A DNA stretch of 64,000 nt from Cyanophora paradoxa (GCA_004431415.1 QPMI01000279.1:1-64000), one strand, 5' to 3'; counted from the first letter of the stretch, positions 11,249 to 21,928 are shown. The notes: a model not told the origin generated them from the sequence alone. Numbers and translations are program-made.

Positions 11249-11567
11249 TTGGCCATGTCGGGCTCGGGAGTCCTGGCCATGGAGTCCCGGAGCCTCGGCC
11301 TCGGAGTCCGACATTGTCCGACGCCGTGACGGTCGAACGTTAACATCGTCGAGCTGAGCCTCGGAGCCTCGGAGTAGCCGAGTCGATCGGATCGCGCATC
11401 ATGTCCGACCGTCGGACGGTCCCGCTAGCTATAGCTAGCTATAGGCTATACTACTACTACTACTATGATAGCCTTCAGGCTTTCAAATTTAGCTTGGACT
11501 TCGAATCACTGAATTTCGATTGACTCAGTGGAAGTTCCGTCGCTCAGCGGCTAAGACTGCGGCGGCC
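10890..11567 (+). repeat. 306-bp direct repeat, copies at 10890-11195 and 11262-11567
   Basis: The two copies read as identical over about 306 bp at an offset of 372 bp. They run from ACTCGGGAGTCCTGGCCATG or its equivalent through GCTAGCTATAGCTAGCTATA and a (CTA)n run (ACTACTACTACTACTATG) to CTAAGACTGCGGCGGCC. Each copy carries short inverted motifs (CCGACCGTCGGACGG, TAGCTATAGCTAGCTATA). Near-identity suggests a recent duplication. No open frame or transposase is visible, so this is an unclassified non-coding repeat. Confidence 0.92.
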
Positions 11568-11989
11568 GTCACGGTCGCCGCGCGCGGGGCCCCGCGTGCA
11601 CGCTTAAATTAAAAATTTTCTGCGGCTGCGGCCACGGCAGCCGAGGGCGGCGCGCGCTCGTGCGATTCGATCGCCGCACAGACTACGCCTCATGATCACT
11701 GCAAGTCGGGCGAATTCGGACGAGCCTCGGAGATCCACTGCATATTTCTGAAAGAAGCTATCTAAATGCCTAGCCGTGTCCATGTCTAAACAATTTTGAG
11801 AGTTTTATAGCTTTACTTGAAAAAAGGGGATAAAGTCTGCGGGGGCGGCGGCGCGCGCGCCATGGCGGGGCGAGCGGCGGCGCCCGCGTACGGTAAGGGG
11901 AGAGAAAGGGGACGTGGGAGACTCGAGGGGGACGGGGGCGGGTGCGGGGTGCGGGGCCGGGGCTAGGGGCGGGCGGCGGGGGCGGGCGC

Positions 11990-14275
11990 TCAGTCGAAGA
12001 GCTTCTCGCCGGTGGCGAAGGCGTTCCAGAAGATGGTGCCGAAAATGTAGAAGCCGATGACGGTGTAGAAGACGACGTTCCAGGACTTGAAGGTGTCGAG
12101 GATGTAGCCCGTGAGGGCCACGCCGACGATGCCGGGGAGGGCCCCCGCCGTGTTGCTGATGCCGAGGAGCACGCCGGCGTACTTGGGGGCGATGTCCTGC
12201 GCGTTGCAGTAGAGGCCCGAGAGGTTGAAGGAGGAGAGGGCGAGGCCGAGGGTCAGGCAGAGGAGCGCCGGCACCGCCGCCGTCGTCCTCGTGAGGAGCG
12301 CCAGGAAGCACGCCGGCCCCAGGAAGGCCACGCTCTGCATGAACTTGCGCACGAAGGTGATCGACTTGCCGCGGCTCACGAGGAAGTCGGCGAGCAGGCC
12401 GCCGAGGGAGCCCGAGACGGACATGGTGAGGTAGGGGAGCACGGAGAGCAGGCTCGAGTGCTTCACGTCGAAGCCGAGGTGGTCCGAGAAGTACGAGGGC
12501 ATCCATGAGAGCAGGATGTAGTACCCCTGCGCCCCCGCCCGCTCGAGGCGCCCCGGGGGGAGGGGAGGGTGCGGGTGCGGGCGGACCCAGTTGCCGCAGA
12601 AGTGGGCGACGATCTGGGCCCAGACGGCGGGGGTGCGGAAGAAGGTGGCCCAGGGGACGACGCGCGGCTCCGCCTTGGGCTTCTTCGGCGGCGGCGGCGT
12701 GAACTCCTTCACCATCGCTGCCCCGCGAGGTCGGCCCCCGATGGCGCGCGGCGCGCCGGCCCGGGGCGGGGCGGGCGGACCGACGATGGGGTTCTCGCCG
12801 GGCGCCGGGGTGAAGGGGCGGCCGGCCGGCGGGTCGCTGGGGACCCCGGCCGGGTTCTTGAGCAGCGAGTCCCGCGAGGGCGGGCAGTCGCGCTGCAGCC
12901 CGATCTGCGCCCGCGCGTCGGCCAGTTCCGGCGCGGGCGGGCTCCCGGGGGGAGCGGACCTGGGCGTTGCCGGGGAGCGGGGGCGGGTGACGGACGGTAA
13001 AGGTCCAGATGAAGTACCAGATGACGCCCACCAGCCCGAAGACTGCCCGGGCGTCGGCGGCCGGCGCCCGGGCCGGCGCGGGGCGGGGCGGCGCGGGGGC
13101 GGGGGCGGACCGTAGAAGACGGCGGGCCAGCCGTAGCCGTCGATGATGTAGGGGGCGAGAATGAGGCCGGCCACGGAGCCGACGTTCATCCCGCTGAACA
13201 CCAGCGCCGTCGCCCGCGAGCGCTCCCGCACCGGCACCCACCTGCACCCCGCCCGCCCAGCTCGGCCCCGCGGCGAGCGCGCCGGCAGCGGGCGCGGGGG
13301 CGGACTTGGAGAGGAGGTTGGTGATGGCCGGGGGCGCGACGCCCTCGCCGAGGCCGACGAAGACGCGGGACAGGAGGAGGAGCCAGACCGCCTTCTGCGA
13401 GGCCCACGGCACGACTGCCGTGAAGATCGACCACCAGAGCACGCCCATCCCCAGCACGAGGCGGCCACCGAAGCGGTCCGCCAGCGCCCCGCCCGGCGTC
13501 TGCGTCAGGATATAGCCGTAGAAGAAGGACGACTGCACGATGCCCATCTGCGCGCGCGACGCCGCGAGCGAGCTCCCGGTTTAGTGTAGGAGAAAAGAAA
13601 GGCGAAGGTAGGCGGCAGCGGGCCCGCACCGTTGTCGCGCTCCAGCCGTACTCCTTGGCCATCGGTAAAATCGCGACGGACATATTGACCTGCGATCGTC
13701 CGAACGAAGCAGCGAGGTCAACAAGCAGAAACAAAAGATTGAGCGTCGCGTCGCGAGAGCGACGCAGCGGGAGGCTGACCTTGTCCATGTTGCAGACAAC
13801 TATCATGCGTTCGGAAGCGAGGGCGGGAGGGCGACGGAAGGGATCAGCCCGATTGAAGAGGTCACTAGAGCGGGTTGGGACGCGATCGTGGCGCACGGAA
13901 GGCGAGGAAGGTAAGGGCAACGACGACGTAGCGCGCAGGCAACGCCGGCGGCTCATCGGCATTGGCCTCATCTAGCGAAGAGGGAGGCGGAAGAGCGCTG
14001 ACGATCGAACGCAGCCAATCCGCTTGCCTCTGGACGGCCACCGCTTCCTGATGAGAGCGGCCAAGCCTGAACTTTGCTGAGCGCGAGCCGTCGAAGAAGA
14101 AGGAGCTGCTAGACTTCAGTGTCTCCGGACTCGCGCGATGCCGCAGCTGGCCGACAGCGAAGTTCCGGGACGGTGCGCAGGCAAGCCGGCCAGCGGCGAC
14201 GGAGCCGCCGGCGTGCGCCGCATTCACGACGCCGCGGCCGGGACGAACCACCGGTATACTGGCGAACGCCTCCAT
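11990..14275 (-). CDS. PHT4/ANTR-type anion (phosphate) transporter, MFS, probably plastid envelope
   Basis: Major facilitator of the sialin/PHT4 branch, which moves phosphate or organic anions with H+ or Na+. Start is ATG 14275 (MEAFASIPVVRPG). The roughly 110 residues before the first helix (YVVVALTFLAF) are rich in Ala, Arg and Ser, as in a transit peptide. Exon 1 is 14275-13897. Exon 2 is only 20 nt (13799-13780) and exon 3 is 13689-13630; together they read LVCNMDK/VNMSVAILPMAKEYGWSATT, the PHT4 signature. Later blocks are SSFFYGYILTQTPGGALADR, RVFVGLGEGVAPPAI, KWVPVRERSRATALVFSGMN, APYIIDGYGWPAVFYG, GYYILLSWMPSYF and GLYCNAQDIAPKYAGVLLGI, with helix 12 close to the stop at 11990. A proline/lysine-rich loop (FTPPPPKKPKAEPR) lies mid-protein. 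Plastid location is inferred from the N-terminus only. Confidence 0.9.
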
Positions 14276-15227
14276 TGTGATCTGCTCGCCTGGATCAGCG
14301 CGACATTCGCGCCGGGAACAAATCCGATGCCCGGCACGGCATGTGCGAGAAAGCACCAGTCGGCGCTGTAGCAAGCGCACCTGAAGTCTGCCCTGCGGCG
14401 TCGCAGGGCTTGGGTTGGAGGTGCTACGGTGGTGCTGTACCCAGGCGCTATTATGATCGCGCTGATGCACCTCTGCTCCGTGCAGCGCTTGCGCCATACT
14501 AATGATGATGCTGCGCGCGAGGAACGCGTCCGGACACCACGCCGAGCCCGATGGCCTGAGATTTCGAAATTGATCCGTGCCCGACGGTCATGCCGTGCCG
14601 CAGCCTGGCAGTGCGCGCGCTACGGTTCGGATCATTAAGATTACCTCCGCGGGAAGCGTGCCACAGCGCGCGGCGCTATGGAGCGCTAGCGATCTAGATC
14701 TAGCTAGCTCTGCCCGACATTCAGACGCTGCTAGCGCTCGGCCCTCCTGGACTTCGCATGCGGATTGCCCCATTCCAGGTGCGCGGAACGGGTAAGTTTT
14801 CGGTGTCATTCACAATATATCAAGGCGACCAAGCAGCAAATACCTAGTGCACTACGGAAAAAGGATCGAAAGACTGCTGAGAAGCACGTCCAAAACGAGC
14901 TCGCTCGATATCCAGGCGTACCACCTTGGAATCCTAACGTACGTTACTACTCTATTCCCCCTACACCCCCACGAACTATGGAAAGAGGCATCGCGTACAA
15001 GGTGGCGAGCGGCTGGGAAGACATATCAAGAGACGGAGATAAATACTGCCCTCACTCCTGAAGCGAAATTGAAAGGGAGTCGCAACAGACTGGGTCCCAA
15101 AATCTCCGGGAAGGAGAGGAGGAAGCAAAGGAAGCGAAGAGAATCCAATCCACAAAAAAGACATGGCTGAACTACCCTATTGCAACCGGGGACCGCCTGC
15201 GGACGGAAAGACCGACGGCTACGGCGC
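14276..15227. other. intergenic region, no supported gene
   Basis: About 950 bp of mixed composition with CTAGATCTAGCTAGCTC palindromes near 14690-14710. Open frames at 14765-15170 (lysine/arginine-rich, in A-rich sequence) show no domain and no splice-consistent partner. It probably holds the promoter of the PHT4-like gene and the 3' flank of the RlpA-like gene. Confidence 0.45.
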
Positions 15228-15892
15228 TTACGCCAGCGCCGTCTTCAAGGAGTCCGACCGCTGGAGTGCCCGGCGGGGAGACGACACGCTGCTGCCGCCG
15301 AACGATGCTGACCGCTGAAGAGGAGCCCGCCCACCTGGAGACATAGACATACTGCGGAAGGAGGAGAGGAGCTTGTCGACCGGCGACGACGGGGTGGCCG
15401 CCCGCGGATCGGCCGCAAGGGCTGAGGAGCTGGCTGACCGCGGAAGGGAGCTGTCGCTGAACGCCATCGCGCTGGCCGTCTCCGCGCGGCCAAGGACCTC
15501 CACCTTCACGGGGACTACGCCGCGCCCAAGCATCCCGATGCTGCCGGCAGCCGCCCGCGAAAGGTCGATCACACGCCCGTGGCAGTACGGTCCACGGTCG
15601 TTCACCCGCACGACCACCGACTGATCAGTGATGGTGTTTGTCACACGAACACGCGTTCCGCACGGCAACGTGAGGGGCTCCGGTCAAGGAACGTGCGCGT
15701 GATTGCGCGCCGCACAACCGCGCGGGGCGGCGCGTTTGCGGCGCAAGGCAATTTTGGCGAGCAGGGGGTGTCAAAAGGATATGTTTTGTGCGCCGCCGTG
15801 AGGCCATTCTGGTCGAACCGATCACCGCACGCCGTCCTCCTGCCTTGAAACTTGTTGCTGTAGAAACTTGCCTGGCCCACGATAATCGACAT
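15228..15892 (-). CDS. RlpA-like double-psi beta-barrel protein
   Basis: Seen: exon 1 from ATG 15892 reads VGQASFYSNKFQGRRTACG then GDRFDQNGLTAAHKTYPF. Exon 2 reads LPCGTRVRVTNTITDQSVVV, VRVNDRGPYCHGRVIDLSRA and GSIGMLGRGVVPVKVEVLG. Known: these are the successive strands of RlpA family barrels (YGxxFxGRxTAxGxxFD, LTAAHKTLPxGTxVRVTN, VRVNDRGPxxxxRxIDLS); in bacteria RlpA acts on peptidoglycan, and eukaryotic relatives are expansin-like. After the barrel comes a Ser/Pro/Ala-rich tail of about 80 residues (SSFRSMSMSPGGRAPLQRSA) ending LKTALA. An intron is required between about 15785 and 15675 because the frame shifts there, but its exact donor is unclear. No signal peptide precedes the barrel, so a further upstream exon may exist. 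Confidence 0.75.
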
Positions 15893-16237
15893 CCTGAAGC
15901 TAATCCCGCGGTGCGGGCGAACAGCGGCGAGGCCGCGAGGGGAAGATGCGGAATCTGATAGCTAAGCACTGGTACCCCCGGTTCCGTCCCCCCTGGTCTA
16001 TTTGCACGCTTGCAATTGATCATGCACGCCGCGCCGGCCGCACGCCGCACATGAAATTAGCGTGCGTACGCGAGCTGCTAAGCATACATGCGATGCTAGT
16101 AGTAGCCTAGTACTCGGCGAGGCTCGCACGTGCACATGAATTCGCACGAGCGTCGAGGCGTTACATATGAAGTAGGCCGCAGTAGGCGTATGCTACACCT
16201 CTATAGCTAGCTATCGGGACTATAGCTAGCTACCGGA
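15893..16237. other. intergenic spacer rich in TAGCTAGC palindromes
   Basis: About 345 bp, lower GC. It contains TATAGCTAGCTATCGGGACTATAGCTAGCTACC-like sequence at 16202-16232, directly downstream of the stop of the next minus-strand gene, and several TGCGTACGCG/GCATGCGATGC palindromes. No coding sequence is seen. Confidence 0.5.
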
Positions 16238-18467
16238 CTAGGGCTGCCAGGGCTTGTCCTCGAAGGAGAACCTGCACGCCAGAGGGGAATGGTCGCTCCC
16301 GAACTCGCGCAGGGACCACTCCGCGCGCCCCTGCTGCCCACCCCCGCCCGAGTACTGCGGAACGTGGAACGAGACCTGCGCCCGAGCGGCGTCGGATCGG
16401 GGTCCGACAGGGGCGCGCCCCCCCGGCGGGGGCTCGGAGGAGTGGCGGTGCAGCGCAGGCCGCCGCCGCGCGAGCGCGCGTGCGCACCCCCGCCACGTCG
16501 CCCTTGAAGAGGATGAAGTCGACGCGGGACGGGCCCCCGCCCGCCGACGGGTTCGCCGGCGCGTACCTGCCCCCCCCCGGCTCGACTGGGGCGCGAGGGG
16601 CGGGCGCCGGCTGGGGGCCCGGGCGCGCACGTGGGCTCGCGGGCCTCCGGGGCGGCGGGGTCGGGCCCGGCGGCGGCGTCGCGGAAGCCGTCCTCGAGGA
16701 CCTCCCGCATCGTCTCGGAGGCGAGGTCCGCGTTGAAGTCGCCCACCCTGCCGCCCCCCGGCGCCGTCGGAAGGCAATGCGGAAGGGTTCAACTGGGGGT
16801 TCAATTCGGATGGGCACCAGAGGACGATGTCGGCGGGCTTGGCGCGGAGGAAGTGCCTGACGCGGTGGACGATGCGCTGGGCCTGCTTGAGGCCGTGCTT
16901 GCCGACGGCGAGGTGGCAGTTGACGAGGCAGACGCGGACGAAGGCGAGGCGCCCGGCCACCTTGCGCGTGCACAGGACGATGTTGCCGGCGGAGCCCTCC
17001 TCGTTCCACACCTGGTTCTCCACGTCGAAGTCCGGCTCGAAGAAGCGGCTCCGCAGCAGGACGACGCAGCCGTTGTCCACGCCGGCCGCCGTCGGGCTGT
17101 TGTACGCCAGGCTCGTCGCGAAGTAGAGCGGCCGCTCCTCCGTCCGGAAGCGCTCCAGCAGGTACTGCAGCTCGCCCCGCTCCACCTGCCCAGCCCCGTC
17201 CCCGCGCCCCTTAACGGGTCCCACCGCGGGGCGCCGGCGGGGCTCGGGCGCGCCTCCTGGAGGCAGACGATGTCGGCGTCGTAGGCGGCGATGCGGTCCA
17301 TGACGATGTGGCGCCGGCGCGCCGGGTCCAGCAGCGCCGCGTCCACGCCCTCGTACCACTCCGGCGTCACCCAGCAGTTCGCCAGCACGTTGTGCACCAG
17401 CACGCTCACGTTCCGCCCCGGCGGGTGGCCCTCGACCGCCGCCGGCACCGGCACATCCGGCTTCGCCACTGCGCGCGCGGCGCGTCAGGGCGCGGGCCGC
17501 CGCGAGGGAGGCGAGGCCGGGCGCCCGCGCCTTTCCAGGTGACCGGCTGCTCGGGGGCCGGCTCCGCGGTGGGGGCGGGCTGGGGCTCGGGCGCGGCCTG
17601 AGCGGCCCGGCCCTCCGAGGGCGGGCGCTCGGGCGGCGGGGCCTCCGCCTGCTGGGAAGGGGGGCGGGACGCGGGGCGGGCCTCCCCGGCCGTGGGCTCC
17701 GGCGTGGCGGGCTCCGGCGCCAAGATGTGCCCGGGGGTCCCCTCGGGGGTCGGAGTCCTGGCAAAGTCCGAGCCGGGCCGTGGAGGGGAGGCTTCCGGCT
17801 CCGGGCTGGCAGCATTCTGTGCGGAACCAGGGCGCTCCGCCGCCGCAGAGGCAGGACGCTCAGCCGCCGCAGAAGCAGGACGCTCAGCCGCCGCAGAGGC
17901 AGGACGCTCAGCCGCCGCCGAAGCAGGACGCTCAGCCGCTGCCGAAGCAGGACGCTCAGCCGCGGCAGAAGCAGGATGCACAGCCGCGGCAGAAGCTGGC
18001 CGCTCCGCCGCGGCAGACGCTGGCCGCTCTGCCGCCGCAGACACTGGCCGCTCCGCCGCACCAGAGGCCGGGCGCTCCGCTGCAGCAGAAGGTGGACGCT
18101 GCGCTGCTGCGGAGGCCGGGCGCTCCGCCATGGCGGAGGCCGGGCGCTCTGCTGCAGCAGAAGCTGGCCGCTCAGCTGCCGCAGAGGGCGGGCGCTCGGG
18201 TCCCGCCGACGCTGGTTCCTCGACCGGCGCCACAGGAGCCGGACCGTCTGTGGAATCTTGCTCAACTCCTGCCTCTACAGCTACTTGGGCCTCGCCATCC
18301 CCAGCGTCCGTCTGGGCAGGCTCGCTCGCAGGTGCTGGCGCTTCAGCCACATCTTCTGCGTTCTGCGCACTGGGATCCGCATCCTGCGCTTTCTCTGCCG
18401 GACCCACCGCCTCTGCCGTTGCCTCGGCAGCGGCGGCCGGCTGCTCCGCGGCCTCCTCCGCCTCCAT
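16238..18467 (-). CDS. endonuclease/exonuclease/phosphatase (EEP) family enzyme with long Ala/Pro repeat N-terminus
   Basis: A metal-dependent phosphodiesterase fold used by CCR4 deadenylases, sphingomyelinases and inositol phosphatases; the substrate here is unknown. Start is ATG 18467. The first exon (about 310 residues) is low-complexity, with tandem octapeptides ERPASAAA at about 18215-17820. An intron with a GC donor (17469-17530) leads to the EEP domain: SVLVHNVLANCWVTPEWYEG, then DADIVCLQEA (catalytic Glu), SLAYNSPTAAGVDNGCVVLL, VRVCLVNCHLAVGKHGLKQA, VGDFNADL (GDFN motif), PSRVDFILFKG and FGSDHSPLACRFSFE (SDH catalytic motif), ending KPWQP. All catalytic signatures survive, so the enzyme is probably active. 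Its N-terminal disorder distinguishes it from typical CCR4 nucleases, which carry leucine-rich repeats. Confidence 0.88.
17820..18215 (-). repeat. 24-bp coding tandem repeat encoding ERPASAAA octapeptides
   Basis: About seventeen consecutive 24-nt units lie within the first exon of the EEP gene, each encoding ERPASAAA or a close variant (AERPPSAA, AERPVSAA, VHPASAAA). On the plus strand the unit reads GCAGAAGCAGGACGCTCAGC. The units differ mainly at silent positions toward the left end and at amino-acid positions toward the right, as expected from repeated unequal exchange. Confidence 0.9.
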
Positions 18468-18769
18468 CGCTCAACGAATGAAATTCGCGTGAACGAGCGA
18501 TCTGTGCATCCGTATGCGCCCTCGCCGATGTGCGATTGCGCGGTCGCGTCGAGGCTCAATTTGGGCGCTCGATTGCAGTACCCCCGGAAGAGCAAGCTGG
18601 GCAGCTGTTTCGTGTTGCGGCCCGCCTGTGGAGTCCCTCTACTGCCAGTCGCTAGCTAGTATACCCGCACATCCCCGCACAGCTTGAGCCAGCTTGCTGG
18701 GAGCTTGCTGGGAGCGCCAGCAGGAGTGCGAGTGCGCATAGCCGCAGCGGGTCAGCTGCGGCGCAGATC
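18468..18769. other. shared 5' region of divergent EEP and SHIPPO genes
   Basis: About 300 bp between the ATGs of the divergent EEP gene (18467, -) and SHIPPO-repeat gene (18770, +). It contains the imperfect direct repeat GAGCCAGCTTGCTGGGAGCTTGCTGGGAGC at 18685-18715. No coding sequence is seen. Confidence 0.5.
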
Positions 18770-20063
18770 ATGCCTTACGCGAGATTCATCGGCAAGGAAT
18801 TCCAGAAAGAGCTTATCGGCTACCAGTCGCCGGGTGCGGGGCATGCTGTTACCTGTCCTGCTGACCGCTCGGGGCGCGATGCGCGTCTAACCCACGGCGC
18901 AAGGCCCTGCCCGGTATGCACACCAAAGAAGCAGCTTCGGCCGGTGAGCGGCCTCTCACGGCGTTCCTCGTGACCTAAGGTCTGAGGGGGTCTGAGGTTT
19001 CCCCCAGGCTTCCAAGCGGGCACGAGGAACCGAGCTTCAGCTTTTCTCAGACGAGTGCGCTCCCGCCCCCAGGCGTCGATATTCTGGCAGGGCGCCTCAT
19101 TGCAGCGGGGCGCAGATCGCGATGAACCTGGACGTTCGCTCGGGCCGTCATTCGCCGTCCGTCCTCCCAACTCTCTGTCCTCGCAGCTCACGAAGACGCT
19201 TTGCAGGTTGCGGATATGGGAAGGCACTCGCCGGGGCCCGGTGCGTCACGCGCACACGCTTACCCCGGCGCTCGCCGCTAGCGCTGACGCTCTCCCGTGT
19301 GCAGTGTATAAAGATCCGGTGCGGCGGTCGGGATGCGGGCGCGGCCTCCCGCTGACTTCTGGCTGCAGCGCGAGGCGATCGGTAGGAGTGAGATCGGCGG
19401 GATGAGAAACGAGCCGAGTTTCACCTTCCCGCACGGCCCCCGCGCCGAGAAGGGCGCGCGCCCCCTCCGCCCTCCCTGCTGCGTCGCTAAATGGCAGCAG
19501 GCCGCTTCATTTCGAAAGTGCACAGCGCGGTGGAGCGGCAGGGCCTGCACAGCCCCGGGTGTGCGGCGCGCGGGGCGGGGCGTCGGGGACGCGCTGCGCT
19601 GAGGGGGCGGGGCGGGGCGGCAGGCCGGTGTACAGCACAAAGTCGAGCCTGGAGGAGCAGAACGATTCGTCGCGGCGCACGGAGCCGTCCTTCTCCTTCG
19701 GCGCGGAGGGCCGCTTCACCCAGGCCGTCTACATCGGGTGCGCGCGCCGCCCCCGCCGCCCCCCGCCCCCGCCAGCGCGCGCCCCCGACCATGAGCCGGC
19801 GCAGTCCGCTGCACAGCAAGGTGCAGGGTATCGGGGAGGCGAGCCCGGGCCCGCGGTACGCGCCGCCGCCGATGACGGGGATGAGGTCGATGGTACACTC
19901 GACGGGGCCCTCCTTCTCCTTCGCGGGGCGCGACCGCGAGATGCGGCTCGACGGGTACGGCCAGGAGGAGTTCTTCGGGATCCCCGCCGAGCCCGCCTCC
20001 CCCGTCCGCCTCCCCAAGCTCGCTCGCTCCAGCCCCAAGCGCTCCCCGGGCGGCGGCATGTAG
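18770..20063 (+). CDS. SHIPPO (STPGR)-repeat protein, ODF3/CIMAP-like ciliary protein
   Basis: SHIPPO-repeat proteins line the inside of axonemal microtubules in cilia and sperm tails. Start is ATG 18770 (MPYARFIGKEFQKELIGYQS), with about seven exons. Repeats of the form SPGPxxY...SFSFG recur: SPG/PARYAHQRSSFGR (about 18905-18942), GRHSPGPGVYKDP (about 19220, then 19307), NEPSFTFPHGPRAE (about 19408-19450), LHSPGPVYSTKSSLEEQ (across the junction at about 19560/19620), EPSFSFGAEGRF (about 19682) and ASPGPRYAPPPMTGM ending in GPSFSFAGRDRE (about 19840-19940). The stop is at 20061-20063. Its presence implies a cell that builds a flagellum. Internal splice sites around 18950-19200 are approximate. 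Confidence 0.85.
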
Positions 20064-20343
20064 CCCACCGGCCCCTTTGCGCCCCGCGCCGCCTCCCCTT
20101 TTTCCAGACCCTGCCTCCCCTCCCGGTCTATGCTTTTTCTTTTGATTATTTTAGAAAATACATAGCTATTTCAAGAGGCGATGGGGGGGGGGGGAAGGGG
20201 GAGGGGGGCGCGTTAAGAACGAGAGGCGAGAGGCTTGCAGGCTGATCGGGAGGACCTGGAGAGAGCGGGGAGCGGGTGCATTCCGAAGGGGGGCAGGCTC
20301 GGGGGCAGGAAGAGACGGGGAGGGTGGCGAGGGCGCCGGGGCG

Positions 20344-21866
20344 CTACCGGCGGGCGAGGAGGATGACGAAGAGGCAGACGATGAGGACGGAGAGGAAGAC
20401 GACGCAGACGATGAAGCGGCCGCCCTTCTGGTACTCCTCGGCCTTGCGCAGCTCCTCGTTCGCCGATGTGATGTTCTTCTCCGTGCGCTCCATGTTGTGG
20501 TCGATCTGGTCCAGCAGCGTCCCCTGGTCGATCACCAGGGTCGAGATGTCCTGCCCCACCGAGCGTCAGCGCGCGTGCAGCGCAGAGCGGACGGCGCGCG
20601 CCTTCGTGATTTCCGCCAGCTCCGCGATGGACTGCGCGACCTTCGCGATCTCCGCCGAGCGCTCCCGCACCCGCCGCTCCATTTCCCGCTGGCCCGCCAG
20701 CCCCTCGGGCCCCCCGCCGTCAAGCAGGTCGTCCTGCCCCCGCGTCGGGCCCGCCCCCGCGGCTCGGGCGGGCGGGCGCGCACGTCGTCTATCCTCTGGT
20801 TGTCGCTCTCAAGGCCGGCGAGCAGCGAGCCCGTCTGCGCCGACGTCGCCTGCGCCCGCAGCTCTGCGCCCCGTCAAGCCGCGCCGCAAGGCGCGGCGCG
20901 GCGCGGCGCGCGGCGCGCACTGGCGGCGTAGTCGCTCTGCTCCCTCCTGAACTGCACGCTGAGCTCCTGCAGCTGCGCAGCCAGCGCCTTCTGGACGTTC
21001 TGCGGCGCGCCAGCGCTGAGCGCGCAGGGCGAGGAAGGGAAGCGAGCCGGGGCGCACCTGCGTGACCACGAGCTGCTCCTGCTGCGCTTGGCGCTTCGCC
21101 TCGCGCTCCTCTGGCCTAAGCGGAGCGTCGGTGGGCGTCGGCGCCGCCGGGTCTGGTCGAATCATTTGCAGCGCCTGCTGTGCCCTGCTGAACAGCTGCG
21201 GCGTCGAGACGGGTGAGCGGGGCCGGCACGGGCGCCGAGAGCGCGGGGCGGACTTGCGTGACCGCCCGCGAGTCCCTGTCGATGATCGCCTCGAGCTCCG
21301 CCTCCGACGGCCCCTCGAAGCGCGGAAGGAGCCTCTGACCCTGCTGTTTCCGCAGCTCGGGCACTGCGAGAGCGGGCGGAGTGAGTGCGGCGGGGCCGCG
21401 CGGAGCGGGGCGGTACACACGCCGCTGCTTGATCAAGTTTAACGTCTCCTGCACGTCCTGCGCCCTCGCCGCCCACCTCGGCGTTTCGTCCGCGAGCGTG
21501 AGTTCTCGCTGTTCGTCTGCATCTTCCAGCAGCGGCCTGTAGCCGTTCTTCTTGCGAGCACCGAGCGATTTCAAGCGCCCGAGCTTGCTGCTTCCGGCCC
21601 CTCCGGATGCGTACTCTTCCCCGAGCTGGCTTCGGAATGTCCTGCGCGTTGCCGGGAGGTGGTGCGGACATCAGCCCCGGCCGAGTTGCAGAAATCGGTC
21701 ATTGCGCTCGTAAAGCAGCTAGCGGTGCGTTGCCGGCGCGCTTCAAGTCGGCGCGCGGCGGCGCGCCCCCCTCGGGGCGCATTGTTTTCGCAGAGAAGGC
21801 CCTACGCACGCACCTGATGCGGTCCCGGTGCCTCACGAACTCGAGGGTGCGGTTCCTGGAGGCCAT
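20344..21866 (-). CDS. Qa-SNARE, syntaxin-16/Tlg2-like
   Basis: Trans-Golgi/endosome t-SNARE driving membrane fusion. Start is ATG 21866 (MASRNRTLEFVRHRDRIR), matching the Tlg2/syntaxin-16 N-terminal peptide that binds the SM protein Vps45. The next exon reads TFRSQLGEEYASGGAG then KKNGYRPLLEDADEQREL and PRWAARAQDVQETLNLIKQ (start of the Habc region). Further exons give FEGPSEAELEAIIDRDSRAV and LRPEEREAKRQAQQEQLVVT. The SNARE motif includes RVRERSAEIAKVAQSIAELA and DISTLVIDQGTLLDQIDHN, with the zero-layer Gln in VIDQGT. It is followed by ELRKAEEYQKGGRF and a C-terminal helix (IVCVVFLSVLIVCLFVILL) ending ARR. Introns are short and C-rich. It is convergent with the SHIPPO gene (280 bp) and head to head with the ATP-grasp/SET gene (62 bp between start codons). 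Confidence 0.92.
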
Positions 21867-21928
21867 CACGGTTGACCTGTACCCCACGATCGCAGAGCCC
21901 GCCAGTTCCGGTTACCGCCGGCACACAC

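Larger units (their letters stand above)
10165..11989. other. long intergenic region with duplicated block and one doubtful ORF
   Basis: About 1.8 kb. The first part (10340-10690) has an open Ala/Pro-rich frame (for example PVPAESAAPAAARGAPAQQ) that could be an exon, but it has no ATG in that frame and no partner exon that I can place. From 10700 the GC falls sharply and the segment consists of the duplicated block annotated separately. The rest (11568-11989) shows AT-rich stretches such as TTAAATTAAAAATTTTC and nothing coding. Confidence 0.5.

Noticed and set aside
14765-15170. Two overlapping open frames rich in Lys and Arg.
   Set aside because: Basic composition reflects A-rich DNA; no conserved motif or splice-consistent extension was found.
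15228-15892. RlpA-like gene as bacterial contamination.
   Set aside because: It needs an intron, lacks a Shine-Dalgarno-type context and sits between eukaryotic genes in continuous sequence.
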